64,000 bases of DNA from Candidatus Melainabacteria bacterium (GTDB lineage: Bacteria > Cyanobacteriota > Vampirovibrionia > Obscuribacterales > Obscuribacteraceae). The notes under the pieces are model-generated. The model was not told where the DNA came from. It did no database searches and was given only the letters and a program-made list of their open reading frames with translations. The position numbers and the translations under genes are program-made. The stretch spans positions 62,001 through 126,000 of the forward strand of contig RXJR01000001.1 of NCBI GenBank assembly GCA_003963305.1, read 5' to 3'. This document shows positions 44,974-52,650 of this stretch, in pieces (the first letter of the stretch is position 1; every line of letters begins with the position of its first letter).

Positions 44974-45942
44974 ATGCCGAAGGTCAGCATCTCGATAGTG
45001 CATCATCAGGGGCTGGAAATGCTCCGCAATTGCCTGCAATCCATTTGCGCTCAAACCAGAGATCTGGATTTTGAAATCATCGTCGTAGACAACGTCTCCA
45101 CCGATGGAGCGGTTCAGATGGTAACAACTGAATTCCCAAATGTACGATTGATAAGGAATTCGGAAAGACACGGATTTGGCCACAATCAAAACATCGGCAT
45201 CAAAAACTCCCTTGGCGAATACATCTTCATTTATAACGACGACACGCTGATGCACGACAATGCACTGGCTACCCTGTGTAATTTTCTGGATAATCATCCA
45301 AAAGTGGGGTTAGTTGGTCCGAGACTGTTAAACAGTGACGGCTCACTGCAAATGTCTTGCTACAGATTCCCGTCTCCACTGCGATGCATCAATGAAAATC
45401 TTCTATTGACAGCAGCCTTTCCCGATAGCACCATATTCGGTGACTATCGCAATTGGAAACACGACACGGCCAGAGAAGTTGATTTTGTTATCGGCGCAGC
45501 AATGCTCGTTAGAAAAGAAGTTATAGATGAAGTAGGTATGTTCGACGAACTCTTCTTTATGTACGCGGAAGAGACAGACTGGCAGATGCGAATAAAGAAG
45601 GCTGGCTGGCAGATCATGCTTTGCCCGGAGGCACAAATCACGCATCTTGGAGGACAGAGCTCGGAAGGTGTAAAAGATCAGCAATTTTGCGAATTTCAAA
45701 ACAGCTCTGCGAAACTCATAAAAAAACACTATGGCGAGCTGGGCGCGGCTGTTCAGCGCATAGCAATGGTGGTTGGCTCCATTTTGCGCATTGCCCTGTG
45801 GTCATTGATCGCAATAGTAATGCCAAACAAAAGAGAGGCTGCCGAAAAACAGAAGCAGAATTGGAAACGGCTGCTCAAATGGTGGCTCGGGCTGGGCCCG
45901 CATCAAGGTCTGGCGCCCAACCGTTCGCCATCGTCGGCTTGA
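44974..45942 (+). CDS. GT2 glycosyltransferase (rhamnosyltransferase-like)
   Basis: A 322-residue GT-A enzyme. VSISIVHHQGLEMLRNCLQS, IIVVDNVSTDGAVQMV, GFGHNQNIGIKNSLGEY and IFIYNDDTLMHDNAL (NDD metal motif) are followed by DFVIGAAMLVRKEVIDEVGM and FFMYAEETDWQMRIKKAGW. That ordering is characteristic of WbbL-type rhamnosyltransferases. A C-terminal helix near 258-280 suggests membrane association. It is five bases after the SGNH gene, so glycosylation and acyl modification are linked here. Confidence 0.9.
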   Translation: MPKVSISIVHHQGLEMLRNCLQSICAQTRDLDFEIIVVDNVSTDGAVQMVTTEFPNVRLIRNSERHGFGHNQNIGIKNSLGEYIFIYNDDTLMHDNALATLCNFLDNHPKVGLVGPRLLNSDGSLQMSCYRFPSPLRCINENLLLTAAFPDSTIFGDYRNWKHDTAREVDFVIGAAMLVRKEVIDEVGMFDELFFMYAEETDWQMRIKKAGWQIMLCPEAQITHLGGQSSEGVKDQQFCEFQNSSAKLIKKHYGELGAAVQRIAMVVGSILRIALWSLIAIVMPNKREAAEKQKQNWKRLLKWWLGLGPHQGLAPNRSPSSA

Positions 45943-46148
45943 ATTCTTACAGATAATCGAAACAAAGTCGAAGCTGAATTTTTTCGATGTCGAAAACATT
46001 CAATATTTCTCGACAGAACGTTCTAATCGCCGCCCTGACTAGATTTCAAAGTTCGAACTCCCATTCTCTTGATAAGTTGTTAATATTCTTTATTGCGCGG
46101 CAGAAGACAATACTGGTTTGACTCCGGCCTGATAGGCGCAAGAAGCAA

Positions 46149-47366
46149 ATGGCGGACATATTCAACCCGGTCTACATGGTTGCAACCTACGCAGTGGCGT
46201 TGGTCTCCGCCCTGCTGATCGCTCGAATAGTCCCCTACTATAAATCCGCAACAGCGCACGACGGCAGTCGATTCCGCGCTCTGGACGGACTGCGAGGCTT
46301 TCTGGCGATGGGAGTTTTCATTCATCACGCCTCAATAAATTACGTTTGCGAGCACACTCACGAGTGGAAAGCTCCAGCGTCATCTCTCTATCACTTTCTG
46401 GGGGATGGCTGTGTGGCGTTGTTTTTCATGATCACAGGTTTTTTGTTCTGGTCAAAAGCCCTGAAAAATCCAGCCTCTGTTTCGTACGCAAAGCTTATGA
46501 AAGGGCGTGTGTTGCGCCTCATGCCCATGTATCTGGCCACGTACTTTGTCATACTCACCTTAATTGGCGTGGCTACACACTTCAAACTAAAAACACCGAT
46601 TGACTCCATGCTCTGTGCCATCGCAGCAGGTGCTTGCGGCGGTATGTTCGGCATGCCACCTGTCAATAATTTCGACTGCGGCATTTTAAATTGTGGCGTG
46701 GTCTGGAGTCTATTTTATGAATGGCGATATTATTTGCTACTGCCCGTACTGGCATTTCTGTGGCGCGGTCCAGCCAGGCTGAGCGTACTGACGTGCCTCT
46801 TTCTGGGGCTGGCACTGACTCAATCGTTTGATTGGCTGCCACATGTGGGCAACTTTATCGCAGGAATGGCAGCGGCTCAACTGATGATTCTCTACCCCAA
46901 ACATGAGGGACTGAGCAGCAAGATCTTCGGTTTCACTTCTTTCGGATTACTCGCTTGCGTTGCCACGACTTACGCACATCTTCCGTATCTTCTCGTGACA
47001 CTCGGGATCCTGCCATTTTTCATTTCTGTTATCTACGGCTTTTCATGCAGCGGGCTGTTCACCTCGCGAGCCAGCGTTCTCCTTGGCACTGCCACTTACA
47101 GCATTTATCTGGCTCACGGCATAGTTCTACATCTGTGCATGTGGGGGCTGAAACACATCTTCCCAATCAGCGAAATGTCCGCTCCTACATATTGGATGTG
47201 TGTGATGCCATTAGCCGGAATCGTCGTCGCGACGTGCGCCGCCACCTTCTATTTTATAGAGAGACCGTTTATCGATCTGAGCCATAAGAAACGAAACTCT
47301 GTACCACCTGCGACTTATGAAGCAGCGGAAGTGACTCAGGTTCCTGCAGTTGCTGAAGCTATTTGA
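46149..47366 (+). CDS. Acyltransferase-3 family membrane O-acyltransferase
   Basis: A 405-residue integral membrane protein. The family motif RFRALDGLRGFLAMGVFIHH is at about 39-58, then CVALFFMITGFLFWSKALKN and the basic loop LMKGRVLRLMPMYLATY. About ten membrane helices follow, ending YFIERPFIDLSHKKRN. It likely acetylates or otherwise acylates the surface polysaccharide. Its 3' end overlaps the convergent isochorismatase-like gene by eight bases. The 206 bases upstream hold no recognisable gene. Confidence 0.88.
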   Translation: MADIFNPVYMVATYAVALVSALLIARIVPYYKSATAHDGSRFRALDGLRGFLAMGVFIHHASINYVCEHTHEWKAPASSLYHFLGDGCVALFFMITGFLFWSKALKNPASVSYAKLMKGRVLRLMPMYLATYFVILTLIGVATHFKLKTPIDSMLCAIAAGACGGMFGMPPVNNFDCGILNCGVVWSLFYEWRYYLLLPVLAFLWRGPARLSVLTCLFLGLALTQSFDWLPHVGNFIAGMAAAQLMILYPKHEGLSSKIFGFTSFGLLACVATTYAHLPYLLVTLGILPFFISVIYGFSCSGLFTSRASVLLGTATYSIYLAHGIVLHLCMWGLKHIFPISEMSAPTYWMCVMPLAGIVVATCAATFYFIERPFIDLSHKKRNSVPPATYEAAEVTQVPAVAEAI

Positions 47367-47913
47367 CGAGCCTCTGCACCGCTTTAAACTTTTCGGTGCC
47401 CGACTCCACCAGCATCTCAAATAAAGCCATCTCAACAGTACTTAGAACGGCTCCGGATGCCACCATTTTCGCAATTCCTACTTCTTTGTTCCGCGGCAAC
47501 CGACTGCTTACAGCATCAGTGATAATGTGCGGATGATAGTCATGCTGCAATAAGTCATGGACCGTCTGACTTATGCAAACATGGGCTTCAATACCGCAGA
47601 CGATAACCTGCTTTCTCTCAGTATCGTCCAGCGCATTCATAAAAGCATCTGCACCACAACAACTAAAACAACTCTTCTCAAAGTGCTGATGCTGGCTCAA
47701 ACAAGCGGCAATTTCAGCAACAGTCTTTCCTAAGCCTTGAGGATACTGTTCAGTGACGAAGACCGGCAGTTGCAATATCTTGCTCGCCTCCACCAAGACC
47801 GCAATATTCCTTGTTAAATCGGCAAAGTCCGGAATATGTTTACGAAAGCTTTCTTGCACATCTACAATAAGCAAAACAGCCTTTTTACTATCAAGAACGC
47901 GGGGGTGGCGCAT
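47359..47913 (-). CDS. Isochorismatase-family hydrolase
   Basis: A 184-residue cysteine hydrolase of the isochorismatase/YcaC family. The catalytic triad is visible as Asp in AVLLIVDVQESFRKHI (about residue 18), Lys in TEQYPQGLGKTVAEI (near 68) and Cys in VIVCGIEAHVCISQTVHDL (about residue 113). The substrate is not predictable; members hydrolyse isochorismate, nicotinamide or other amides. ATG 47913 is preferred, as GGAGAA lies about ten bases upstream. There is no obvious link to polysaccharide synthesis. Confidence 0.88.
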   Translation of the reverse strand: MRHPRVLDSKKAVLLIVDVQESFRKHIPDFADLTRNIAVLVEASKILQLPVFVTEQYPQGLGKTVAEIAACLSQHQHFEKSCFSCCGADAFMNALDDTERKQVIVCGIEAHVCISQTVHDLLQHDYHPHIITDAVSSRLPRNKEVGIAKMVASGAVLSTVEMALFEMLVESGTEKFKAVQRLVK

Positions 47914-48064
47914 TATGAGTGTTTTCTCCGGCAAGGTTGGGAATTAGTAACAGACGACAGGCAAAACAAACAGCATCAAATGACCCGAAGCTAATATACT
48001 CTACGACGTGCTCATTTGTTCCGGGTTGTAAGCAGGAACACTCGTTGCGTAGGGAGAACAAGCT

Positions 48065-49303
48065 TTGCCACCTGTACTTGCAAATTACTATTTGACCTAT
48101 AAGTGCAATTCTCGTTGCACATACTGCGACATCCCGATCAAACCAGCAAACATCAAGATCAAAGAAACTGCGCCGGAAGTGATCATCGAAAATCTGGCAG
48201 CTTTGAAACGGCTGGGAGTGAAAGCTGTCGACTTTACGGGCGGCGAACCCCTTATCTATAAACACCTGCCTCAGGTGTTACGAGCAGCAAAAGATATGGG
48301 TTTCTTCACGAGCCTGGCCAATACGGGCACGCTCTATAACCGAGTCGCCGAAGAAATTAAGGGGCTTGTCGACGACCTGAAATTCTCGCTTTCGACTACA
48401 GATCCAGATTTCTACAAAGCTGAGCGCGGCATCAATGGATTTGAAAAGGTAATCGAAAGCATCAAACTGGCTAAATCGCTGGGCGAGCATCCATCCATCA
48501 TTGCTACGGCGACACCAGAATCCATTGGCGGCATGGAACAGGTGATCCGCCTGGCGCAAGATCTTGGTGTGGTCGTTCTCCTCGGTCCCGTTTTCGACTT
48601 TTGCGACAACGAATTGCTGCACAATCAGGGCATCGAAGAAATCAGACGGTTGGCGCAATTCGATAACGTCTGCGTCAACTGGGCTTTCCTCGAATTCTAT
48701 CTTGATGGTGGCAATCAAATAACAAAACCCAGATGCAGAGCGGTTTCATCAGTGGTCGTGATTTCGCCCGACGATCATTTGCTATTACCCTGCTATCACA
48801 TGCACGATGAACGATTGAAAATCAAACATGAAAACGGTCGGTCCAATTTGGATGAATTGTGGCACAGCCCTCCAGTTCAAAAGAAGAAGAAAGAAGAAGG
48901 TTCGTGGAGTTTCTGTCAGGGATGCACGATCTGGTGCTACTTCGAAACTTCATTCCTCTGGCCGCCCGACAAATATTTCTTCCTCAACATGAAGAGCAAA
49001 GCGCGCTGGGGCAAAGAAAAGCTCAAACAATTTGTTGAAAGCAGAACCAGTTTGAAATTAACCAGACGCATTGCTGGTAGCTCAGAAAAGCAATTTACTC
49101 ACATCGGTGCAAATCCGATTTCGTCGCCCTCAAGCCACTCTGCAAGCTTGCCGAGTAATTCGAAAGAGCATGTGGAAACAGAAGTCATACCGGTCAAATT
49201 GAGCACAGGCAACGAGGCGCCCACGCCAGATTTATTCGATGCCACGCCCGGCCGCGAAGATAGCGTCGCCGAGACTAAAGTACAAATTCAGACTAAAAGC
49301 TAA
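48065..49303 (+). CDS. Radical SAM protein with SPASM-like C-terminal cysteines
   Basis: A 412-residue protein. The radical SAM [4Fe-4S] motif CNSRCTYC (C-x3-C-x2-C) is at about residues 14-21, with the GGEP motif in AVDFTGGEPLIYKHL. C-terminal cysteines occur in PRCRAVSSVVVISPDDHLLL, PCYH and CQGCTIWC, a spacing like SPASM domains that bind extra clusters. Such enzymes modify peptides, proteins or small molecules. The last 70 residues are disordered. It starts at TTG with GGGAG upstream. Its stop overlaps the convergent GT2 stop. A link to the PqqD-containing locus 15 kb away is only a possibility. Confidence 0.87.
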   Translation: MPPVLANYYLTYKCNSRCTYCDIPIKPANIKIKETAPEVIIENLAALKRLGVKAVDFTGGEPLIYKHLPQVLRAAKDMGFFTSLANTGTLYNRVAEEIKGLVDDLKFSLSTTDPDFYKAERGINGFEKVIESIKLAKSLGEHPSIIATATPESIGGMEQVIRLAQDLGVVVLLGPVFDFCDNELLHNQGIEEIRRLAQFDNVCVNWAFLEFYLDGGNQITKPRCRAVSSVVVISPDDHLLLPCYHMHDERLKIKHENGRSNLDELWHSPPVQKKKKEEGSWSFCQGCTIWCYFETSFLWPPDKYFFLNMKSKARWGKEKLKQFVESRTSLKLTRRIAGSSEKQFTHIGANPISSPSSHSASLPSNSKEHVETEVIPVKLSTGNEAPTPDLFDATPGREDSVAETKVQIQTKS

Positions 49304-50307
49304 TGAGCGTAATGCACGACATTGGGAACAGCGTGCTGTTCGCTGAATTCTCCATGAATAACCGCACCTCGCATGCCCCGGCTGAGAACCTTTGATTTAA
49401 TCACGTAAGGTGGTTGTGCAACTGAGGTCGAATAGATGCGAGCCAGATATTCACCCATCACTCCGATGGCAAGCAGCTGAGCGCCTGAAAGCAGGCTGAC
49501 TACACCGGCAAGCACCGGAACACCGCCAAAACCGTGAGCAGTGATCATCTGCTGGGCGAAGAGTCCAAGCAATAGAACGCTTCCAAGAAACAAACACACT
49601 AAACCGGAAAAAGAGGCTACCCGCAAGGGTAGAACGCTGTAGGCAGTCATGAGATTCATCGCGATAGTGAACAGGTGCGCCCAACTGTAATTAGAACGGC
49701 CGTATTCACGCTCTCGATGCTGAACTGCAACGGCAGTGATTTTCGTTGTAGCCCAGGTGAGCAAAACATCCAACGAAACAAATGGACTGCGAAACTCAGT
49801 GAAGCCCCCACGCAAGCAAGTTCTGAATGCTCTAAAGGAAGTAATCTCGCCTGCGGACTGCACTTTGCAAAAGTGGCGCAGCATCGCGCGCACCATGCGC
49901 GATGTGACCATACGTGAATAACTCTGCTTGTACGTAGCGGGTCTGCCGTAGACAACGTCGTAGCCTTCGGCAAGCTTCTTCAGCAGAACCGGAATTTCGG
50001 CAGGGGGATTCTGCAAATCATCATCTAGAGTGACAATCACATCGTAACGAGCGGCACGCACACCGCACAAAATTGCGTTGTGCTGACCATAATTACGCAT
50101 CAACGTGATTGCCTGAAGTGGATACGACTCCACCGCGGCGAGAATGGTAGCCCAGGTGTCATCGCTGCTGTTGTCGTTCACGCAAATAATTTCAAAAGCC
50201 TGCACGGTGCTTTCTAAAGTGGCGCGAAGCTCTTCCAACAACTGCGGAAGGGAATCCTGACTGTTGTAACAGGGGATAACGACGGAGACAGAGGTTGAAT
50301 ATTCCAC
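49300..50307 (-). CDS. GT2 glycosyltransferase with C-terminal membrane helices (GtrB/ArnC-like)
   Basis: A 335-residue paralog of the enzyme at 15755. It has VSVVIPCYNSQDSLPQLLEE, IICVNDNSSDDTWATI, MRNYGQHNAILCGVRAARYD and VTLDDDLQNPPAEIPVL (DDD metal motif). Two membrane helices lie near 230-255 and 265-290, ending IGVMGEYLARIYSTSVAQP. It should transfer a sugar to undecaprenyl phosphate. The GTG start at 50307 has GGAG seven to eight bases upstream. It is the only gene of this short minus-strand block. Confidence 0.92.
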   Translation of the reverse strand: MEYSTSVSVVIPCYNSQDSLPQLLEELRATLESTVQAFEIICVNDNSSDDTWATILAAVESYPLQAITLMRNYGQHNAILCGVRAARYDVIVTLDDDLQNPPAEIPVLLKKLAEGYDVVYGRPATYKQSYSRMVTSRMVRAMLRHFCKVQSAGEITSFRAFRTCLRGGFTEFRSPFVSLDVLLTWATTKITAVAVQHREREYGRSNYSWAHLFTIAMNLMTAYSVLPLRVASFSGLVCLFLGSVLLLGLFAQQMITAHGFGGVPVLAGVVSLLSGAQLLAIGVMGEYLARIYSTSVAQPPYVIKSKVLSRGMRGAVIHGEFSEQHAVPNVVHYAH

Positions 50308-50404
50308 TTGATAACTCCAGAGGTTCGTATATAATATGCGAACTGTCGAGCTGTGGACTCTTATTTAAGCAATCCTCATCTCCCCCTTTACAATCCATAA
50401 AGAC

Positions 50405-50429
50405 GGAGCCCATCTTCGATTTGGGCTCC
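50405..50429. terminator. Strong perfect hairpin in the intergenic region (terminator-like)
   Basis: GGAGCCCA (50405-50412) and TGGGCTCC (50422-50429) form a perfect eight-base stem around a nine-base loop. On the plus strand it is followed by CTGCATTTTCG, a weak U-rich tract. It lies between two divergently read genes, so it may instead be a leader structure or operator of the methyltransferase gene at 50514. Confidence 0.45.
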
Positions 50430-50513
50430 TGCATTTTCGCAATTAACGGTTTGACGAGGGGGTCAAGCGAAGACTGAGAACGTATTGGAGTGGTATCCCA
50501 GGGGCTGGAATCA

Positions 50514-51140
50514 ATGAACGCCGCGATTTTTCAAGTCGTGAATGAATTTTTCACGCGAACAATAAATCAACACGGGCCGACACCAAAAGGCGTCGATTGG
50601 AACAGCGAAGCAGCGCAGGAAGTACGTTTCGAACAACTGCTAAAAATCCTGCCGGAAGATGGCTCACATTCACTGAATGATTACGGCTGTGGCTACGGCG
50701 CTTTGCTGGACTACTGCCTGAAGCACGGACTCGATGTCGATTACGTCGGATTCGACATTGTTGAAGCGATGATTAAAGAGGCAGTAAGAACGCACGACAA
50801 AATCGAACGTGCAAGGTTCATCTACGGTCAGCAACTGACCGTCGAATCCGACTACACCGTTGCCTCGGGTGTCTTCAATTTGAAAGGACCGATTCCTGAC
50901 GAGACCTGGACACAGTACGTTTGTGACACACTCGAAAAGATCGACAGGCTTAGCAAGAAGGGATTTGCTTTCAACCTCCTGACCAAATATTCCGACGCTG
51001 AAAAGATGCGGTCCGACCTTTACTACGGCGACCCGTGTTTTTACTTTGATCTATGCAAACGATTGTATGCTCGTAACATCGCACTTTTACACAATTACAG
51101 GCAATACGAATTTACTATCCTTGTTCATAAGGAGATTTAG
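50514..51140 (+). CDS. Class I SAM-dependent methyltransferase
   Basis: A 208-residue methyltransferase. The SAM-binding loop SLNDYGCGYGALLDYCLKHG is followed by VDYVGFDIVEAMIKEAV, carrying the acidic residue that contacts ribose. A segment FIYGQQLTVESDYTVASGVF ends the SAM domain, and KKGFAFNLLTKYSDAEKM follows. ATG 50514 has GGAA just upstream; GTG 50490 is also in frame. It stands alone before the tRNA gene. The substrate is unknown; sugar methylation is an inference from the locus. Confidence 0.85.
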   Translation: MNAAIFQVVNEFFTRTINQHGPTPKGVDWNSEAAQEVRFEQLLKILPEDGSHSLNDYGCGYGALLDYCLKHGLDVDYVGFDIVEAMIKEAVRTHDKIERARFIYGQQLTVESDYTVASGVFNLKGPIPDETWTQYVCDTLEKIDRLSKKGFAFNLLTKYSDAEKMRSDLYYGDPCFYFDLCKRLYARNIALLHNYRQYEFTILVHKEI

Positions 51141-51185
51141 ATCCATTATTTGGAAAAGATGTTATATGCTATATAAACGTTTTGC

Positions 51186-51258
51186 GGGGCGTTAGCGCAG
51201 TTGGTAGCGCGCTTCAATGGCATTGAAGAGGTCACGAGTTCGAATCTCGTACGCTCCA
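51186..51258 (+). tRNA. tRNA-Ala (anticodon GGC)
   Basis: The 73-base sequence folds as a complete cloverleaf. The acceptor stem GGGGCGT pairs with ACGCTCC and contains the G3-U70 wobble that identifies alanine tRNAs. The D stem is GCGC/GCGC, the anticodon stem is CTTCA/TGAAG around loop ATGGCAT, and the T stem is ACGAG/CTCGT around TTCGAAT. The anticodon GGC is at 51219-51221. The discriminator is A and CCA is not encoded. Confidence 0.96.
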
Positions 51259-51337
51259 AATTTTTCTATCGCAAGACCTGAAAGCCCGTTAAGGTCATGA
51301 TTTCCGTTTCTCATCCGCCAGTGGGAGGGTTGATATT

Positions 51338-51643
51338 GTGCATTTCATAGTAACTGGGCTCGATGGAACCGACTCCGGAGCGCTGGAACGGCGCATGGCT
51401 GCAAGACCAGCTCATCTGGAAAAATTCGCCGAAATGCAAGCCGCCGGCAAGTTTCTCTTTGCTGCCGCCATGCTGGACGAGCAAGAAAAAATGACTGGCT
51501 CGGTTGTCTTTTGCGACTTTCCGAACCGCGCCGAGCTTGATGCCTGGCTGGAAAAGGAACCATACGTGGTTGGCAAAGTCTGGCAGAACATCGATGTCAA
51601 ACCATGCAAGATAGTTCCCAGTTGCTTGCCTGTCGCGCCTTAG
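51338..51643 (+). CDS. YciI-like family protein
   Basis: A 101-residue protein of the YciI/ferredoxin-like alpha-beta fold: MHFIVTGLDGTDSGALERRM, ARPAHLEKFAEMQAAGKFLF, then GSVVFCDFPNRAELDAWL and EPYVVGKVWQNIDVKP. The RPAHL histidine and the DxP segment match the conserved site of YciI proteins, whose activity is mostly unknown. GTG 51338 has GGGAGG eight bases upstream. It follows the tRNA gene by 79 bases. Confidence 0.9.
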   Translation: MHFIVTGLDGTDSGALERRMAARPAHLEKFAEMQAAGKFLFAAAMLDEQEKMTGSVVFCDFPNRAELDAWLEKEPYVVGKVWQNIDVKPCKIVPSCLPVAP

Positions 51644-51720
51644 AGTTTAAAATGCCATAATCAACGCTTATATCGAGCAGCACAGCTGTACAGAAATTCT
51701 CGAATAATTCGTTGCATGAC

Positions 51721-52650
51721 ATGAATCTATCTGCGGGCAAAAAAACTATACCTCTGATTCTGCTGGGCATTGGCATTGCCCTGGTAGCCTTCCACGTGCT
51801 TGTAAACGGCCCATCCTGGGTGAAAGCTGCATTTGCGAAAATCGAGCACCCCAAGACTTATCGCTTCGAAACCTATGACCGCTTATTGCATGAAGTCGTC
51901 AAAGGCGACAGTGTCGACTATAAATTGGTGAAGCAATCGCCGCTGCTCAATAAAGCCGTGGATGAATTAGCAGTCGTAGCACCAGACAAACTGGAATCAG
52001 ACAAAGAGAAAGCCTCCTATTGGATCAATACTTACAATTTGCTCATGCTGAAACTGCTGGCTGACCGCTATCCGATTGATTCTCCGCGCCGTCTGGGAAA
52101 CGCTGTCAGCTTCACAAAATTCACCATCGGTGGTGACACATATTCAGCTCGTGATGTTGTCGATCTGAAGCTCAATGAGTATTTCAAACGAAATCCTCTT
52201 CTGGCATTCCTCGTCTGCGGCGGTTCGAAAGGCGAGCCCCCCCTGCTTGATCATGCAATTGAGCCCGGAACCATGATCACGGATTCAGAAAAAGCTCTGG
52301 ACCACTTCGTCAACGACCCGGCCAACACGCGCTGGGACGAAGTGGCCAATGTGTTTTACATCTCCCCCTACTTTCAGAGATATGACGACTATTTCGTCGC
52401 ATACTTTGAATCACCACATATTTTGGTCGCTTCTCACCTGAAGAAATCTGTGCCGGCTGCAAACGTGAGCATGCTCAAAAGATTTTTCAGAGACTACGAC
52501 CACAGGCTCAACGACGTCGAGCAGACCAACGATAAAAGCGCAGCGCCGTCTAGCAGTACCAGTGATAAAAGCTCAGCAGCATCTAGCAGTACCAACGATA
52601 AAAGCTCAGCGCCGTCTAGCAGTACCAGCGATAAGAAGGCCAGTCAATGA
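51721..52650 (+). CDS. Membrane-anchored DUF547 protein
   Basis: A protein of about 309 residues. A single N-terminal membrane helix (IPLILLGIGIALVAFHVLV) precedes a DUF547 domain: KEKASYWINTYNLLMLKLLA, then FTIGGDTYSARDVVDLKLNE, and FLVCGGSKGEPPL with the conserved Cys that suggests a papain- or transglutaminase-like fold. The C-terminus is a Ser-rich linker built from three 11-residue repeats. ATG 51721 is preferred; TTG 51712 is in frame. Its stop overlaps the amidase start as ATGA, tying it to cell-wall work. Confidence 0.85.
   Translation: MNLSAGKKTIPLILLGIGIALVAFHVLVNGPSWVKAAFAKIEHPKTYRFETYDRLLHEVVKGDSVDYKLVKQSPLLNKAVDELAVVAPDKLESDKEKASYWINTYNLLMLKLLADRYPIDSPRRLGNAVSFTKFTIGGDTYSARDVVDLKLNEYFKRNPLLAFLVCGGSKGEPPLLDHAIEPGTMITDSEKALDHFVNDPANTRWDEVANVFYISPYFQRYDDYFVAYFESPHILVASHLKKSVPAANVSMLKRFFRDYDHRLNDVEQTNDKSAAPSSSTSDKSSAASSSTNDKSSAPSSSTSDKKASQ
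52531..52629 (+). repeat. Three 33-bp tandem repeats coding a Ser-rich linker
   Basis: Units at 52531-52563, 52564-52596 and 52597-52629 differ by only a few bases and each encode a close variant of DKSSAPSSSTS. They lie near the 3' end of the DUF547 gene. The repeat number may vary between strains by slippage without breaking the frame. Confidence 0.9.
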
